A stretch of DNA of 64,000 nt from Topomyia yanbarensis (lineage: Eukaryota; Arthropoda; Insecta; Diptera; Culicidae). The notes under the pieces were generated by a model. The model worked only from the letters and a program-made list of their open reading frames with translations. It did no database searches and was not told the DNA's origin. Below are positions 44,155 to 55,199 of the stretch, one piece after another (the stretch's first letter is position 1; each line of letters begins with the position of its first letter). Both the position numbers and the translations under genes were made by a program. The stretch lies in assembly GCF_030247195.1 (NCBI RefSeq), contig NC_080671.1, forward strand, positions 31,799,543-31,863,542. Direction: 5' to 3'.

Positions 44155-47100
44155 TCACTGCGTTCGAGCATCCGTGAAAGCTTCCGCGCAATCGATGTCA
44201 ATTTGTCTTCCTAGCCTTCCAAACTCTTTACTTACAGCTTGAAAATTTGTCCCATTATCCGAAAAGTATTTAAGGGGGACTCCTCTGCGATACATAAATC
44301 TATGTATGGCCATGATGCACGCCTCGCTGGTGAGACCGTGAGCAACCTCCATGTGTATGGCTCTAGTGGTCAAGCACGTCATCAATGCCACCCATCGCTT
44401 TTCGTTCCGCCGTCCGACAGTTACGTTGAGCGGCCCCAAATAGTCGATGCCCACGAAACTAAATGGTCGCATTCTCGACATGAGCCTCTGATCGGGCAAA
44501 GGTGCCATTCTGGGAAATGTTGGAGAACATTTGTGGACTCGACACCAGATGCATTTCTTCGATACCTGTAGTACTGCTGCGCGCAATTTCGGGATATAAA
44601 AGCGCTGTCGAATCTCGTTCACTACCGTCTCACGATTAGCGTGACCAAATTTCTTGTGGTAGAAAAGTAAAAGCTTCTTAGTGACGTCATGGTCTTTAGG
44701 GAGCACAATCGGAAATCTCAGCTCGAACGAAATAAATTCAGCATGTGCAGATCGACTCTCCAACCGGATAACATTATGCTCATCCAACATCGGTGATAGT
44801 TTGAATAGAGGACTGCAACGTTCTAAAGCATACCATCGCTCGGGAGGCAAACCGCGATTCTTGAACAAGATCTTCACTTCGTCGCCAAAGGTCTCTTGTT
44901 GAACCATTCTCCATAGGTAATTTTCAGCACTTCGATATTCCTCTCTGGTAAGTGGGGTCACTACTGCTGTCAATGGCTTGTTTATAACCTTCAAGAGCCT
45001 CGGTGAGGCAGGCAACGTTGCAATTCCTTGGTCTAATTTTTTCGTGCGACAGTTCGAAATGAACCGAAAAATACAGGCAACCGTTCTAATTAAAACGTTC
45101 CAACATGAAAAGCGGGTGGAGTCAACAAGCGTTTGAGTGGAAACTATTTCGTGAAACAAATGAACGGCTCGAAGCTCTTCCTTTGGATTTGGTGTCACAG
45201 TTTCTTCAGGAGGCCAATATTGCATCGGACGGTGCAGAAATTCGTGTCCTTTCACATATTCACCGTTTGCATCCAAAGGCTGACCGGGTTTCCATTTCGT
45301 TAATACATCAGCGCTGTTCATTTTGCTTGGGAGCCAGCGCCAATCATCGGGGCCTACCTGACTGAGAATTTCACCTATGCTGAACGCCACGAACTGTTTG
45401 TATTTCCGGTGGTCTGATTGAATCCACGCCAATACCGTCCGAGAGTCGGTCCATAGGAAGGTTCTAGTGATGGGAAAAGAGTGTCCTGTCTTAATTGACT
45501 GGGATAACCTAGCACCAATAACTGCCGCTAGTAGTTCCAATCTAGACAGATGCTGCAACGGCGCTACTTTTGCTTTGGATGCGACTAGTGCACACCTAGG
45601 CTTACCATCAATCACGGCTCGAAAATATGCGACACAACCGTAGGCATCAACAAAAACGTGTAGCTGCAAGTTTTCGCGGTCCTGTGGGAGTGCTGAAGAG
45701 AAATAGCAACGGGGTATTCTTAATTTATCGACTGCCAGCATTGGCGCAGTCCATCGGTTCCACTTGTCAGCAGAATCGTCGTCAATTTTCTCATCCCAAG
45801 AGCACCCGCTCCGCCACAAGTCTTGGATGATCAGCTTTCCGTGAATCGTAAAGGGAGCTAGGAAACCGTGAGGATCAAAGAAGCTCATGACGCAGCTGGA
45901 TACTTGGCGCTTCGTTGGCCGCTTGCTTCCCGTAATGAACGGTTCAAGATCACTTCGTAGTTTAGTTGAGAACACGAAAACATCCTCCGACGCATCCCAT
46001 GAAACCCCTAGAACACGCTCAGTAGTGGTAGTTTTGTCGGAACTGAAGTGAACCAGTTTGTCTGTTCTAGGCTCGCCTAGTTCTTCAAGAAAGGCAGCAG
46101 AGTTAGAGACCCAACTACGAATGCGGAATCCAGCCTTGGAATGGATCATCCTTACTTCGACTGCCCGTTTGATCGCACTCTCGACAGTATCGGTGCTGTC
46201 TAAGTAGTCGTCGACGTAGTGCTTGCCAATAATCGCTTCTACCGCATCCGGAAACTGCTCAATAAACTCTCGCGCATTTTTATTTTTTATGTACTGCGCG
46301 GAGCACGGAGATGACGTTGATCCAAAGGTTGCCACGTCCATTACGTAGGTTTGTGGGGGACCGGATGGGTCGTTTCGAAAAAGAAACCGCTGTAACTGCT
46401 TATCACTCCGCCTGATCTGAATCTGGTGATACATTTCAGTGATGTCGCCCCCAAAAGCGATTGGCCGCTCACGGAAATGATACAGCACGACGGGCAGGTT
46501 AGTGAGTAGATCCGGTCCCTTGAGTAATGCTGAATTGAGCGAGATTCCTTTGACTGCTGCTGCCGCATCCCAAACCAGACGAACCTTGTTTGGTTTCTTC
46601 GAGTTGAGTACCACGTTCAATGGAAGGTACCAAACTTTACCTGGTACCGCGTCCTCTGTATCCTGAACCGTTAATTTGTGTGCGTATCCCTTTTCCAAAT
46701 ACTGATTGATTTGCTGGGACACGTTCCTTTGCAATTCAGGATTTTTGGACAGCTTCTTTTCCAGATTTTGCATTCGCTTCACTGCCATGGGGTAGCTGTC
46801 CGGTAATTCAGGGTGGTCTTTCTTCCACAAAAGACCGGTTTCGTAACGGTCTCCCACCCAGACGGTAGTTTCCTCTAATATTTTGCGAGCGCGGCGATCA
46901 TCGACTGATTCCGGAAGCATGGTAACTGATATTCCAGATTCCTCCAGCACGTAGTGGCTCCGAAGTAGTTCATGGAGTTCAAGATCCGCCGCTCGCTGAA
47001 CATCATGATGACAGGAAAATGTTGTCGAAGACTCGCCACCTTCCTGTGGACCATAAACTGTCCATCCAAGATGAGTACGCACTGCAAGTGGTTCACCTGC

Positions 47101-47520
47101 ATTTCCAATACGTGATTCCAGAGGGGCGTAAACATGTAGATGTTTCAGACCAATCAAAATTTTTGTAGTACCACTACGATAATCGGTCACAGGCAAACCT
47201 TTCAAGTGACTATATTTTGCTGCAACATGCGTGTAGTCCAACGTTTGCTTTGGTAGTTTTAGTTGATCAACTGTGTGAACATTTTTCAAAGCGAATTGCT
47301 TCATCGAATTTCGCCCCGAGATCGACAGATCAACACGTTTTGAGTCACGTTCCATACGTGTCATTCCGGCAGTCCATTTCACCAGAATTGGCTGTGACTC
47401 CCCTTCTAGCTTAGTATGTTCTGCCACTTCCGTTTCCACAAGCGAATAGGATGCGCCCTCATCGAGAAAGGCGATCACGTCCACGAACCGCTTACCGTTG
47501 GTCAGCCTGACCGGAACCAT
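44155..47520 (-). mobile_element. pol: BEL/Pao retrotransposon pol: protease, RT, RNase H, integrase
   Basis: 1,121 codons. An aspartic protease lies at the start, with FLDEGASYSLV (Asp20), the DEG form known in BEL elements. The reverse transcriptase has FGGDITEMYHQI (Asp359) and the catalytic YVDD box at 435-438. RNase H has acidic residues at about D625, E662, D692 and D738. An integrase zinc-binding region has H955/H960 and C990/C993, followed by the catalytic core with D1026 (GIDYLGP) and D1088 (FSDNGTNF). The frame ends at a TGA before the last catalytic Glu, so the integrase from this frame would be incomplete. The ATG chosen is just inside the protease head. The same frame is open upstream to a TAA that separates it from gag, so this is normally one polyprotein. 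The element lies antisense to the host gene, inside its inferred long intron. Codons are otherwise intact over 3.4 kb, so the insertion is fairly young. Confidence 0.95.
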
Positions 47521-47535
47521 TCGAAATAGAACTGG

Positions 47536-49416
47536 TTAATTTGACTGCAAATCATGGGCGTTGCAATCTGTTGTCACAGGTGTCAAATAGCGCTGATGGT
47601 TCGGCGGATGAAGCAATGGATGATGTCGTTCTTGGCAGGTCCCAACGGTACATTTAATCTTGAAACGACATCGCGTCTGACCATGCTCGTTCAGCCAAAT
47701 GTTGCATAATTTCCACCTGTTTACCTCCCTCATTCGTTGGTCCCAGGAGAGCTTACGAAAATCTTCGCAGTAGCGAATTCGATGATCTGTCCGATTGCAG
47801 ACTCGACAGAGTTTACGCTTATCCTCCAGCTCTTCTGATTTTCTGTCGTACTGCTTTTGGACAGCCGGACACCAGTCTTCCCCCTCGCCGATATGTGTGT
47901 GCAGGAACCCTTCCGGTTGTCTGTCTCTGCGCGTATGTTCGCGTCTGTCCTTGCCATCCCGGCGGTTTTGCTCCGGCTGCATTTCGGTGAAGAGCGTCAC
48001 TTCACTGGCCTCCGATACGATCTCTGACAAAAAATCCGCAAATGTTGCCAAAGTCACTATAGTTCGCTGTCGTTTGTAGCGCACCCACTCAAGCTTAGTG
48101 CTAGATGGAAGTTTATCCACAAGCTCGTGAATCAGCATGGGGTTTACCAGGTGGTCCCGGAGGCCGGCTGCAGTTAGGTGGTCGCTAAGTTGCTGTACAA
48201 CGACGCCGAACTTGAACGTCTGCAATCGGTCGATGCGTGGGGGGTCCGCTCTTTTTGCCTTTGCTACTAGTGTCTGGAGAAGTTGTTCCGGTCGACCATA
48301 TAGGTTTTTAAGAGTCTCGATTACGGCTGGCACCATTTCCGGTAATAACAATCTGCTTCTCACCGCTTCGAGCGCGGCCCCTTTGATACTGTCCTGCAAT
48401 CTGCCAAGATTTTCCAAATTTGACCAGTTGCAGGCTTTATTACTGTTGTGCCAACTGCTGAAGAACATTGGCCACTCTTCAGGCCTTCCCGTAAAGAATG
48501 GAAGCTTCTGAAATGGCCCTTTTCTGGCCGCTAAGTGTGCTTTCGTTAATTTTCTCTCTGGTCGCTCCCATCGTTCTTCTACATAGCTGCCTTCGCTATC
48601 CGAATCATCGCCACACGACGAGTCACGGTTATCGTACAACGAAGGCTCACGTTGTAATACCTTTTTGGATCGTATGTGCGGATTTCGCGACGAAGTAGTG
48701 CCTAGCTTTCGTGGCGGTGGGTTGCCCAGGTGGTTTTCGACAGCAGGTGTGGAGCTTTTTGGATAAGCGCCACGGTAATCAGCAGGCATTGGTTGCTGCC
48801 TTTGTTTTCCCGGGTTTCGCATCGAATCCATCCACAATGTTTCCTTTTTTGCCTCGTCCCGACTGAGTTTGTCGCCAATGTCTGTTGCCCCCGCAGTATT
48901 TCTGCTACTATACTGTATTGACAGTTCCTCCTTCATTTTCCGGAATTTTTCATCAGCCATCCGCTTCATCTCTAATATCTCGCGTTCAAGTTCAAGATCT
49001 GCCAGATGTTGCAGCTCTTGGCGCTTCAACTCCCGGCGGAAATTACTTCGCTTTATCTCCTTCATAAGTTCCAGGTCACGTTTGTGGTCCTGATCGACCT
49101 TTTCTTGCTCCTGCTCGTTGGCCAGCCACATTTCATTGTTCTTGAAACCAACGTTTGCAATGTCGAGAATAGAATCGTTCGACTCATTTCCATCTTCTAT
49201 GCCAGAATTCGCATCCGGATTATTTTGACAGCCCTCGCAATTCCATGAAACGTCCTTAATTGCTTCTGTGACACCTACGCAGAAAAAGTGGAACCAGCGC
49301 TTACAGGTTTTGCAATAAACCATTTGCTTGTCGGCGTGGTTCGGCTTGTCACAAAGTGCACAGTCATAGCCTGTTGAATCTAGGTTAGATTCCTCCTGTC
49401 CAACCGTACTCATCAT
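47536..49416 (-). mobile_element. gag: BEL/Pao retrotransposon gag with PHD finger
   Basis: 626 codons. Residues 19-63 form a PHD-type zinc finger with C19, C22, C35, C38, H43, C46, C60 and C63, as in several insect BEL elements. Residues about 98-165 are a highly charged coiled coil. About 290-440 is the DUF1759 domain (PFFTGRPEEWPMFFSSW). At the C-terminus, CRVCNRTDHRIRYC and a second Cys/His cluster ending CQERHHPLLH represent the nucleocapsid zinc region. In that second cluster the phrase LCNIWLNEHG has Trp where relatives have Cys, so one ligand seems lost. Gag coats the RNA and forms the particle in which reverse transcription takes place. It ends in TAA at 47,536-47,538. Five codons later, in the same frame, the pol ATG follows. 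Confidence 0.93.
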
Positions 49417-49419
49417 TAT

Positions 49420-49862
49420 TTTTTGAGTTTTGTTCGGATGAGTAAAAAGCCTTTTTTGGAAGCAGACCGTTCTGTTTAGTGCAGCTCAAAACTAGAAATT
49501 TTATTGGATATTTTTATCAATTTTAAGCAAATAAATGATATTAAACTTACATTAATGGTTTTTCTTCTATCTCATCTGCTCTCCGAACAATGATAATCAA
49601 AGCCTTCCCTCGGCCTAAATGTTAACAAGTTAGTTTAACACATTGCTTAGAGTTCATTTGTACTTACAATTTATGAATATTTTTAGAGAAAGATGATTTG
49701 CTAAATGTAGAATAAAGTATTGCTCGTAAGTATTCTGTACCTTTTACAATAGCACGATGCCAACCATTTGTCACGGAACTGAAATGCTATATAGCTCTCA
49801 CTCGTGCAGAGTCGCTCAGTGTCTTAACGGTTCAGTGCAGTGGTGCCAATACTGCAATTCCG
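49420..49862 (-). promoter_or_regulatory. Probable BEL 5' LTR and leader
   Basis: Directly upstream of gag on the minus strand. A TATA-like GCTATATAGC lies at 49,786-49,795, and a poly(A) signal AATAAA (minus strand) at 49,500-49,505, in the order expected of an LTR. The LTR ends and the primer binding site could not be fixed by eye, and there is no second LTR to compare because the 3' end of the element is lost. Confidence 0.5.
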
Positions 49863-49864
49863 CT

Positions 49865-50520
49865 ATAATTCCGCTCATCTCGTTTACTCCTTTTTTGAAA
49901 ACCGTAAAAATAAAGGGTCGTCAGTAAAAATCAGTAAAAAAATCCCTGAGCGCAGAGATTCGTTGAAGAGGTACGATGAAGTTGTCTTAGAACAATCGCT
50001 GTGATCTGGACCGACGCTGCAGGAATTTGTCGAAGCGATAAGAGGATGTTGACCAATGGTGAGCCCACATGGAAATCCACGAATAGCAGTAGAGATTTGC
50101 GACGATCTCAGTTTGTGTAAAAACACTGCTGAATTGCTTACAAGAAAAAATCGCAAATATTGTTGGTAGATGAAGCCTCATTTCCATCACGAATCATGAC
50201 CGATGGTTATTCTGACATCTTCGTTTGATTATTTATATAATCCTAAAAGGCCTTTGGATCGGACTTAAGGTGGTTTTTTTTAGTACGTTGTTCGTAGATA
50301 TGAGAGAGACGTTTGTTTAAATCTTTGCGTCGCTAGAAATAATATAACGAATTTTTAATAAATTCGTGCGAAGTTTCGAGAATTTTTTCAGGGACTGTTT
50401 GGACGATTTCAAATTATGCAAATTTTCTGCTAACGATGGGCTAGCAATTTATGGTTCACATGCAGTCTCCACGTTTCGTCTTCCCTCCGGAAACCTTTCG
50501 CTAAGCCATCCGTTTGCAAA
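49865..50520. other. No supported gene
   Basis: Short overlapping frames on the minus strand without known motifs. AT-rich. Confidence 0.4.
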
Positions 50521-50525
50521 CAATA

Positions 50526-50760
50526 CAGAGTCCCGCACTCAAAGTGTAACCAATTGAAACGCTAGGTTTGGGAAATTATTTTTATTTACTTTAAAGTACT
50601 GAATGTATGAAAATAATCAAAAATTCTGAATGGATTCATTTTTGCTCGAAAAAATCACCTTTTGCCTTGACAATGGTCTTGAGACGGTCAAAAAACGAAT
50701 CGCAAGCTGCCCGAAGGTTACTCGCCGGTATTTTGGGCCACTCACGGTTTTCTTCAGCCA
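50526..50760 (-). pseudogene. Tc1/mariner 3' end with transposase C-terminal fragment
   Basis: On the minus strand, a frame ending at 50,636 encodes REWPKIPASNLRAACDSFFD and RLKTIVKAKGDFFEQ, the typical last 35 or so residues of Tc1/mariner-type transposases. The sequence runs on for about 110 bases to a probable element end, CAGAGTCCCGCACTCAAAG on the plus strand at 50,526, preceded by TA (50,524-50,525) as expected for the TA target. The rest of the transposase and the other end are missing. Confidence 0.68.
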
Positions 50761-51235
50761 AAAAAAGAGCCAAAAGCTCAGCGTGAAATATAGAAGAGTA
50801 ATTTGGTGTTGTGCTACTATTAACTACTGGCATGGACTCGTTGACCAACGCATAATCTACAGAGGTTCGTTTTTGGATCCACCTGCGGCAAATATTTATG
50901 ATCGATGACCTCTTCTACCAATTCAGATGATGATTGTTTTCAACCTCAGGAGATGGTCCGATCGATAGAGCGATCAAGATTAACATACTTGTGCCAGAGG
51001 TCTAGGTCGAACTGAAAACATGGTAGACTAACGATAGTATCAACCCAACTGCTCTGTACTGCAGTGTGTTACGACACACTCAAGTATTTGAATGGCCTTC
51101 CAAAGTGGTACTAACAAAGTTACCATACCATGATGCCAACAAATTTTATTGTTGCCTTTTTTATTCGATGCTTCTACGGCATCAAACCACCCACAACTTC
51201 TAAGGAAAGTTAGTATGTGTAGTTTTCGCTCCTCA

Positions 51236-51273
51236 TCCTTATGCAGCTCCACTGTATTGGAGCTGCATAAGGA
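51236..51273. repeat. Perfect 15-bp inverted repeat with 8-bp spacer
   Basis: TCCTTATGCAGCTCC (51,236-51,250), spacer ACTGTATT, then the exact reverse complement GGAGCTGCATAAGGA (51,259-51,273). It lies within the decayed non-LTR element, near its reverse transcriptase thumb region. It may reflect a small inverted duplication. Confidence 0.85.
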
Positions 51274-51289
51274 ATGATTGTGTCGATAT

Positions 51290-53115
51290 CCGGCGCGCTG
51301 TCAAAGAAAGTTGAAGCATATTCAAAAATCGGCCTCACCCATAATTTGAAGATCCGCATCTATGACCGGCTATTGACCGCATGAAATTGATCTTTGAGTA
51401 CAGAAAGTGGCGTCGCCTGAATAGTGTTGGTGTCAATTAAAAGTAAAAGAAGTTGATATGGCACAGCTATACCTTATAAGGCCGACGTTATACAGTTTTA
51501 ACGAAGCACTCGTTTATTCCCATCACACGCAGTTGTTCTACCGGAATGTCCATTCTACATTCAAGAACCTGTTGATTGCTCTTAAATACCAGCTGAACCT
51601 CATCTACTATTCCCGTTGCGAAAGCCGCATATTGCATCAGGGAGAAGTTTATTGTTTTCGACGTGCCGCTCGATCCTCTCCTGAAGTATATTTTCAAAGC
51701 TTTTGTTAAAGCAGTAGGCTAACACAATAGTACGAAAAGAGCTTACATCTGTGGGAGGTTTGCTTGGTTTAAGGATGGGAACAACACTAAACGATTTCCA
51801 TGTTTCAGGAATCACTCCGAGCTAGAAAATGTTGGGAAATTGTTCATTATAGATTAGCAAATCCCATCAACCCCTGGTGCTGCATCTCTACCGGGTTTAA
51901 TCGCGCAGTCAAGCTCGGTCATAGTGAAAACCTTTCTACTATAGTGGCATTCCCAGTTACACTGATTGAAGTGCATCGGTTTTCTACTTGTAGAAGGAGT
52001 TGCCAGCTGTTCAAGTAGTTCGTTTAACTGGGCTGCTGATTTACTTTCGTGATATGGTAGTTATATCTTCGGTCAAAATTCAAAATTGAAGCTCAACTCA
52101 TCATCCCAGGATGATTGACCCAGTATTTTTCTCAGTTTATTTGAACGCAATGGGATTTGTGTAGCAACTAGACTGCACCAGACCGCTTCAAAAAAAACTA
52201 TGTATGTGGCATCCGGACATAATTGGTCTATTTTTCCTCCAGCATGGATTCCCAGTTTAACTTTTTATAGTTTGTCTCACGAATACCCGTTGTCCTTCCG
52301 AAGGTAATTGGAAAATGATCGCTGCCGTTTGGAAGCTCCATGACCTTCCAGTCAAAAAACAGACTGATGTCTGTCTAAATTATGGTGATGTCGATTGCAC
52401 TTGATGCACGATGAGCAATCATACACTAACAACCGCGAAACTACCAAGGCGGCCAAAAGATTAGCTCCTCGTTGGTCGTGCCGATCATCACTTCACAAGG
52501 GGTCTTTGCATTCCAGTCTCCAGCCAAGATAAATGGTTCAGGAATGCTATTCATGTTGTTTTCGAATACGCTATATGTGATACTACCACAAGTGACTGGT
52601 GTAGAAAAGTTCAGAGATGTCGCATGCAATTCGACTCTGCAAGCAATTAAAACCCCCATTGTATTCCGCTGGTGATCCTTGTGGAAAATATGAATGCTGG
52701 GAACTTCGAAATTAGCTGCAGTATCCAGATGACTTTCTGAAATGCATACATACTATTGAAGATTTTTGGAGCTTATGAGGTTTGTTATACTTCTTGCTTA
52801 AGGCTCCCCTGCAGTTCTACTTGAAGAAACTGCAGAGGCGGGAGTGTCCTTGGTTGACTATTAGAATCGGAGAGTACTCATCGGTTCTCCGAATTTTATG
52901 TTATCAATATTAATTGTCTGACATACAGGTTCTTCGACGTTTAAGATTATTTTCTCAGCACACTGAAATTTTCCCCTACAATTTTTCTCCGCATGACCCA
53001 AGCGCCAACATTCTCGACATTGACTCAGAGGGTAAACATAATCCTTCACTGGACAGAGCACCTTATCAATGTTGAGATGTGTTGGTAATTGTTGCCCCGC
53101 AAGTGTGGCAATCAT
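51290..53115 (-). pseudogene. Decayed Jockey-like non-LTR retrotransposon (ORF1, endonuclease, RT remnants)
   Basis: In the order expected for one element read on the minus strand: (1) 53,115-52,861, a zinc knuckle CRECWRLGHAEKNC after VLCPVKDYVYPLSQ, as in LINE Gag-like ORF1; (2) 52,660-52,300, endonuclease with FILAGDWNAKTP and, in another frame, LPNGSDHFPI, the conserved active-site blocks; (3) 51,815-51,600, reverse transcriptase with IPETWKSFSVVPILKP and ENNKLLPDAICGFRNG; (4) about 51,330, VRPIFEYAS from the thumb. Stops, frameshifts and deletions separate them, and the YXDD box was not seen. The element is dead. Confidence 0.8.
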
Positions 53116-53129
53116 CGTCTAATTTCCAC

Positions 53130-54520
53130 TAGTTTTGAGTTGTTTATATGCATCATTTTACAGGTAAACCTTCGCTTCGTTTAGTGTACGTACTATCGCA
53201 ACGTACGTACTATCGAATCACAAAAATAAATTTCAAAATATTACTTTTTATGTTTAATATTGAATGAAAACTTACAAAAATAAGATTTATCACTAAGTTA
53301 ATTCTCATATTAGTGATAAACTGTTCAATCACTGTGTACTTGGTTTTAGAAGAACGGTTTGCTACAACCAGAATGGTTGCAAATGGCATGTAAAAGCATT
53401 TCCTCGGACTTATTCAGTTCCTTGACTACGTACGATTTTTCTAAATTTCGCATAAAATATTCTGAATTTGTAATAAAAAACTGAAAGGAATAAGATGCCT
53501 CTGAATATTGTAGGATATTCGAGAGTTATTGATAAATTCTTTGAATTTGGTAGCATTTCGCAAAGGGCAATGCCGTTGACAATTCTTCTCCGAACAGGAT
53601 TATACATTGTTTTTCTATTCCTTTATGTTTTTGGTCGCAAAACGGTTATTTATATATATTGGCAAAGGCGATGAAATTTTAAATATATTTTATGACAACA
53701 TATGAGCTTAAAGATATATAAAGCGTAGTTCCCTGTCATACCTTAATCCTTGAACCATGCCAGTATGTTGAATACTAATTGCTCGCACAAGTTTCACAAA
53801 AGAAGTATAGAGGAAAAAAAAGGCTCATTTAGCTGAGTTTGTCCAGATCTGTAAGTCATATGAGTCTCCATCAAATTCGCTAGGCGTATTTGATCCGAAT
53901 CTCACCCATTCCATTCAAAACTTAGTATCTCCTAGAATGTAATGAATTCAGCACTCACATTTTATGTGCATAATATTTGAAAATCAGTTAGCAAAAATCG
54001 TGTTATCATTGCTCTAGATAGTATACCTTAAAAGTTACTAAATCATTTTTGACCTTCAGCAAAATTTCTTTGAATTTTACCGGTTACTTCAAAGTTAGTA
54101 ATACTTCTCTGCTACTTGTACATAAAGCATGCAAAAGTTTTTAGTCAAACTTTCCTAATTTTGTGGAGTTAACTGTGAGTTTCAGAAATTTACTTAAGGT
54201 TCGTTGTAATTTATTTGTTTGTAGTAATATTGTAAATATTGAAGACACCCCTTGATGTTTGAATTTTTTTCCATGAATCCTTTAAATACTCTAGAAATTT
54301 CGAAAGTTTCCAGAAGTTCTGAAGATTTCGATCATGATCGTAGAAGTTTTTGAAGTTCGCAGAATTACCCCGAGTTTGGTAAAAGATGAGTGAATATCGT
54401 GACACTCTGCTGTTTATGTAAACTGTTTGAGTCCATGAAAATTCTCTGAAGTTTGAATTAATTTCCTAAATTTTATACAACCGGCGAATTGTCATCCTTA
54501 AAGCTCATTTAGATTCTCTG
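53130..54520. other. No supported gene
   Basis: AT-rich. ACGTACGTACTATCG is partly duplicated at about 53,185-53,215. No domain or terminal repeat recognised. Confidence 0.4.
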
Positions 54521-54521
54521 A

Positions 54522-55085
54522 TGCTTGGCTCCCCTGCAGTTCCAATTGAAGAAACTGCAGAGGCTATAGTGTCCTTGGTTGACTATTACAATAGGAGAGA
54601 CCCATCGGTACTCATCGGTTCTCCCAGTCATTGTCGCGTAGAGTGTTGAAAGGAGAGCTTCTTCGCGTTCATGGTTTAGACTTTCATTAGCCTAACGTTG
54701 ATTGCCTTATAGATTGCATCTGAACTAAAGGCATCGTAGATGACGCCCCATCAGTCTTTCCAACCTTGTGCGTAGCTTTCCTTTCTTTTACGGCATAACT
54801 TTCAGGCATATCTTCATGTTGTCAGCATTAATTGTCTGACATATACGTGTTCTTCGACATTTGAGATTATTTTCTCAGTACAGTTCTTACAGTGAAATTT
54901 CCTCCTACAGTTTTTCTCCACATAACCCCAGCTTCAACATTTGCGACATTGACTCTGAGGGTGAACATATTTGTCTTTGGGTGAACAGTCCTTCACTGGA
55001 TAGAGCATCTGTTCAATATTGAGTTATCATGGTATTTGGTGCTCCGCAAATGTGACAATCGTCGTTTTGAGTTCTTTATCTGCAT
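54522..55085 (-). pseudogene. Second copy of the non-LTR ORF1 zinc-knuckle fragment
   Basis: Both this and 52,795-53,130 contain GGCTCCCCTGCAGTTC, GAAACTGCAGAGG, TGTCCTTGGTTGACTATTA and the zinc-knuckle coding stretch. Here, in broken minus-strand frames, it reads like SQCRKC ... EKNCRRKFHC. An extra block of about 200 bases (54,620-54,820) is present only here. It has decayed further than the first copy. Confidence 0.7.
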
Positions 55086-55094
55086 CGGTTGTAT

Positions 55095-55195
55095 ACCATT
55101 GCCCAGAAAGCCAATTCCCAGAATTCCATACCCCAGAATGTACCGTTCCCCATAAAGACATTGCCCAGAATGCTCCATTCCCCAGAAAAGTTAAT
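55095..55195. repeat. Minisatellite of about 11-bp units (ATTCCCCAGAA)
   Basis: Units such as CATTGCCCAGAAAG, ATTCCCAGAATTCC and CATTCCCCAGAAAAG follow each other. The array and its left flank (GTTGTATACCATT) recur in reverse orientation at 56,965-57,135. Confidence 0.75.
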
Positions 55196-55199
55196 GTTC

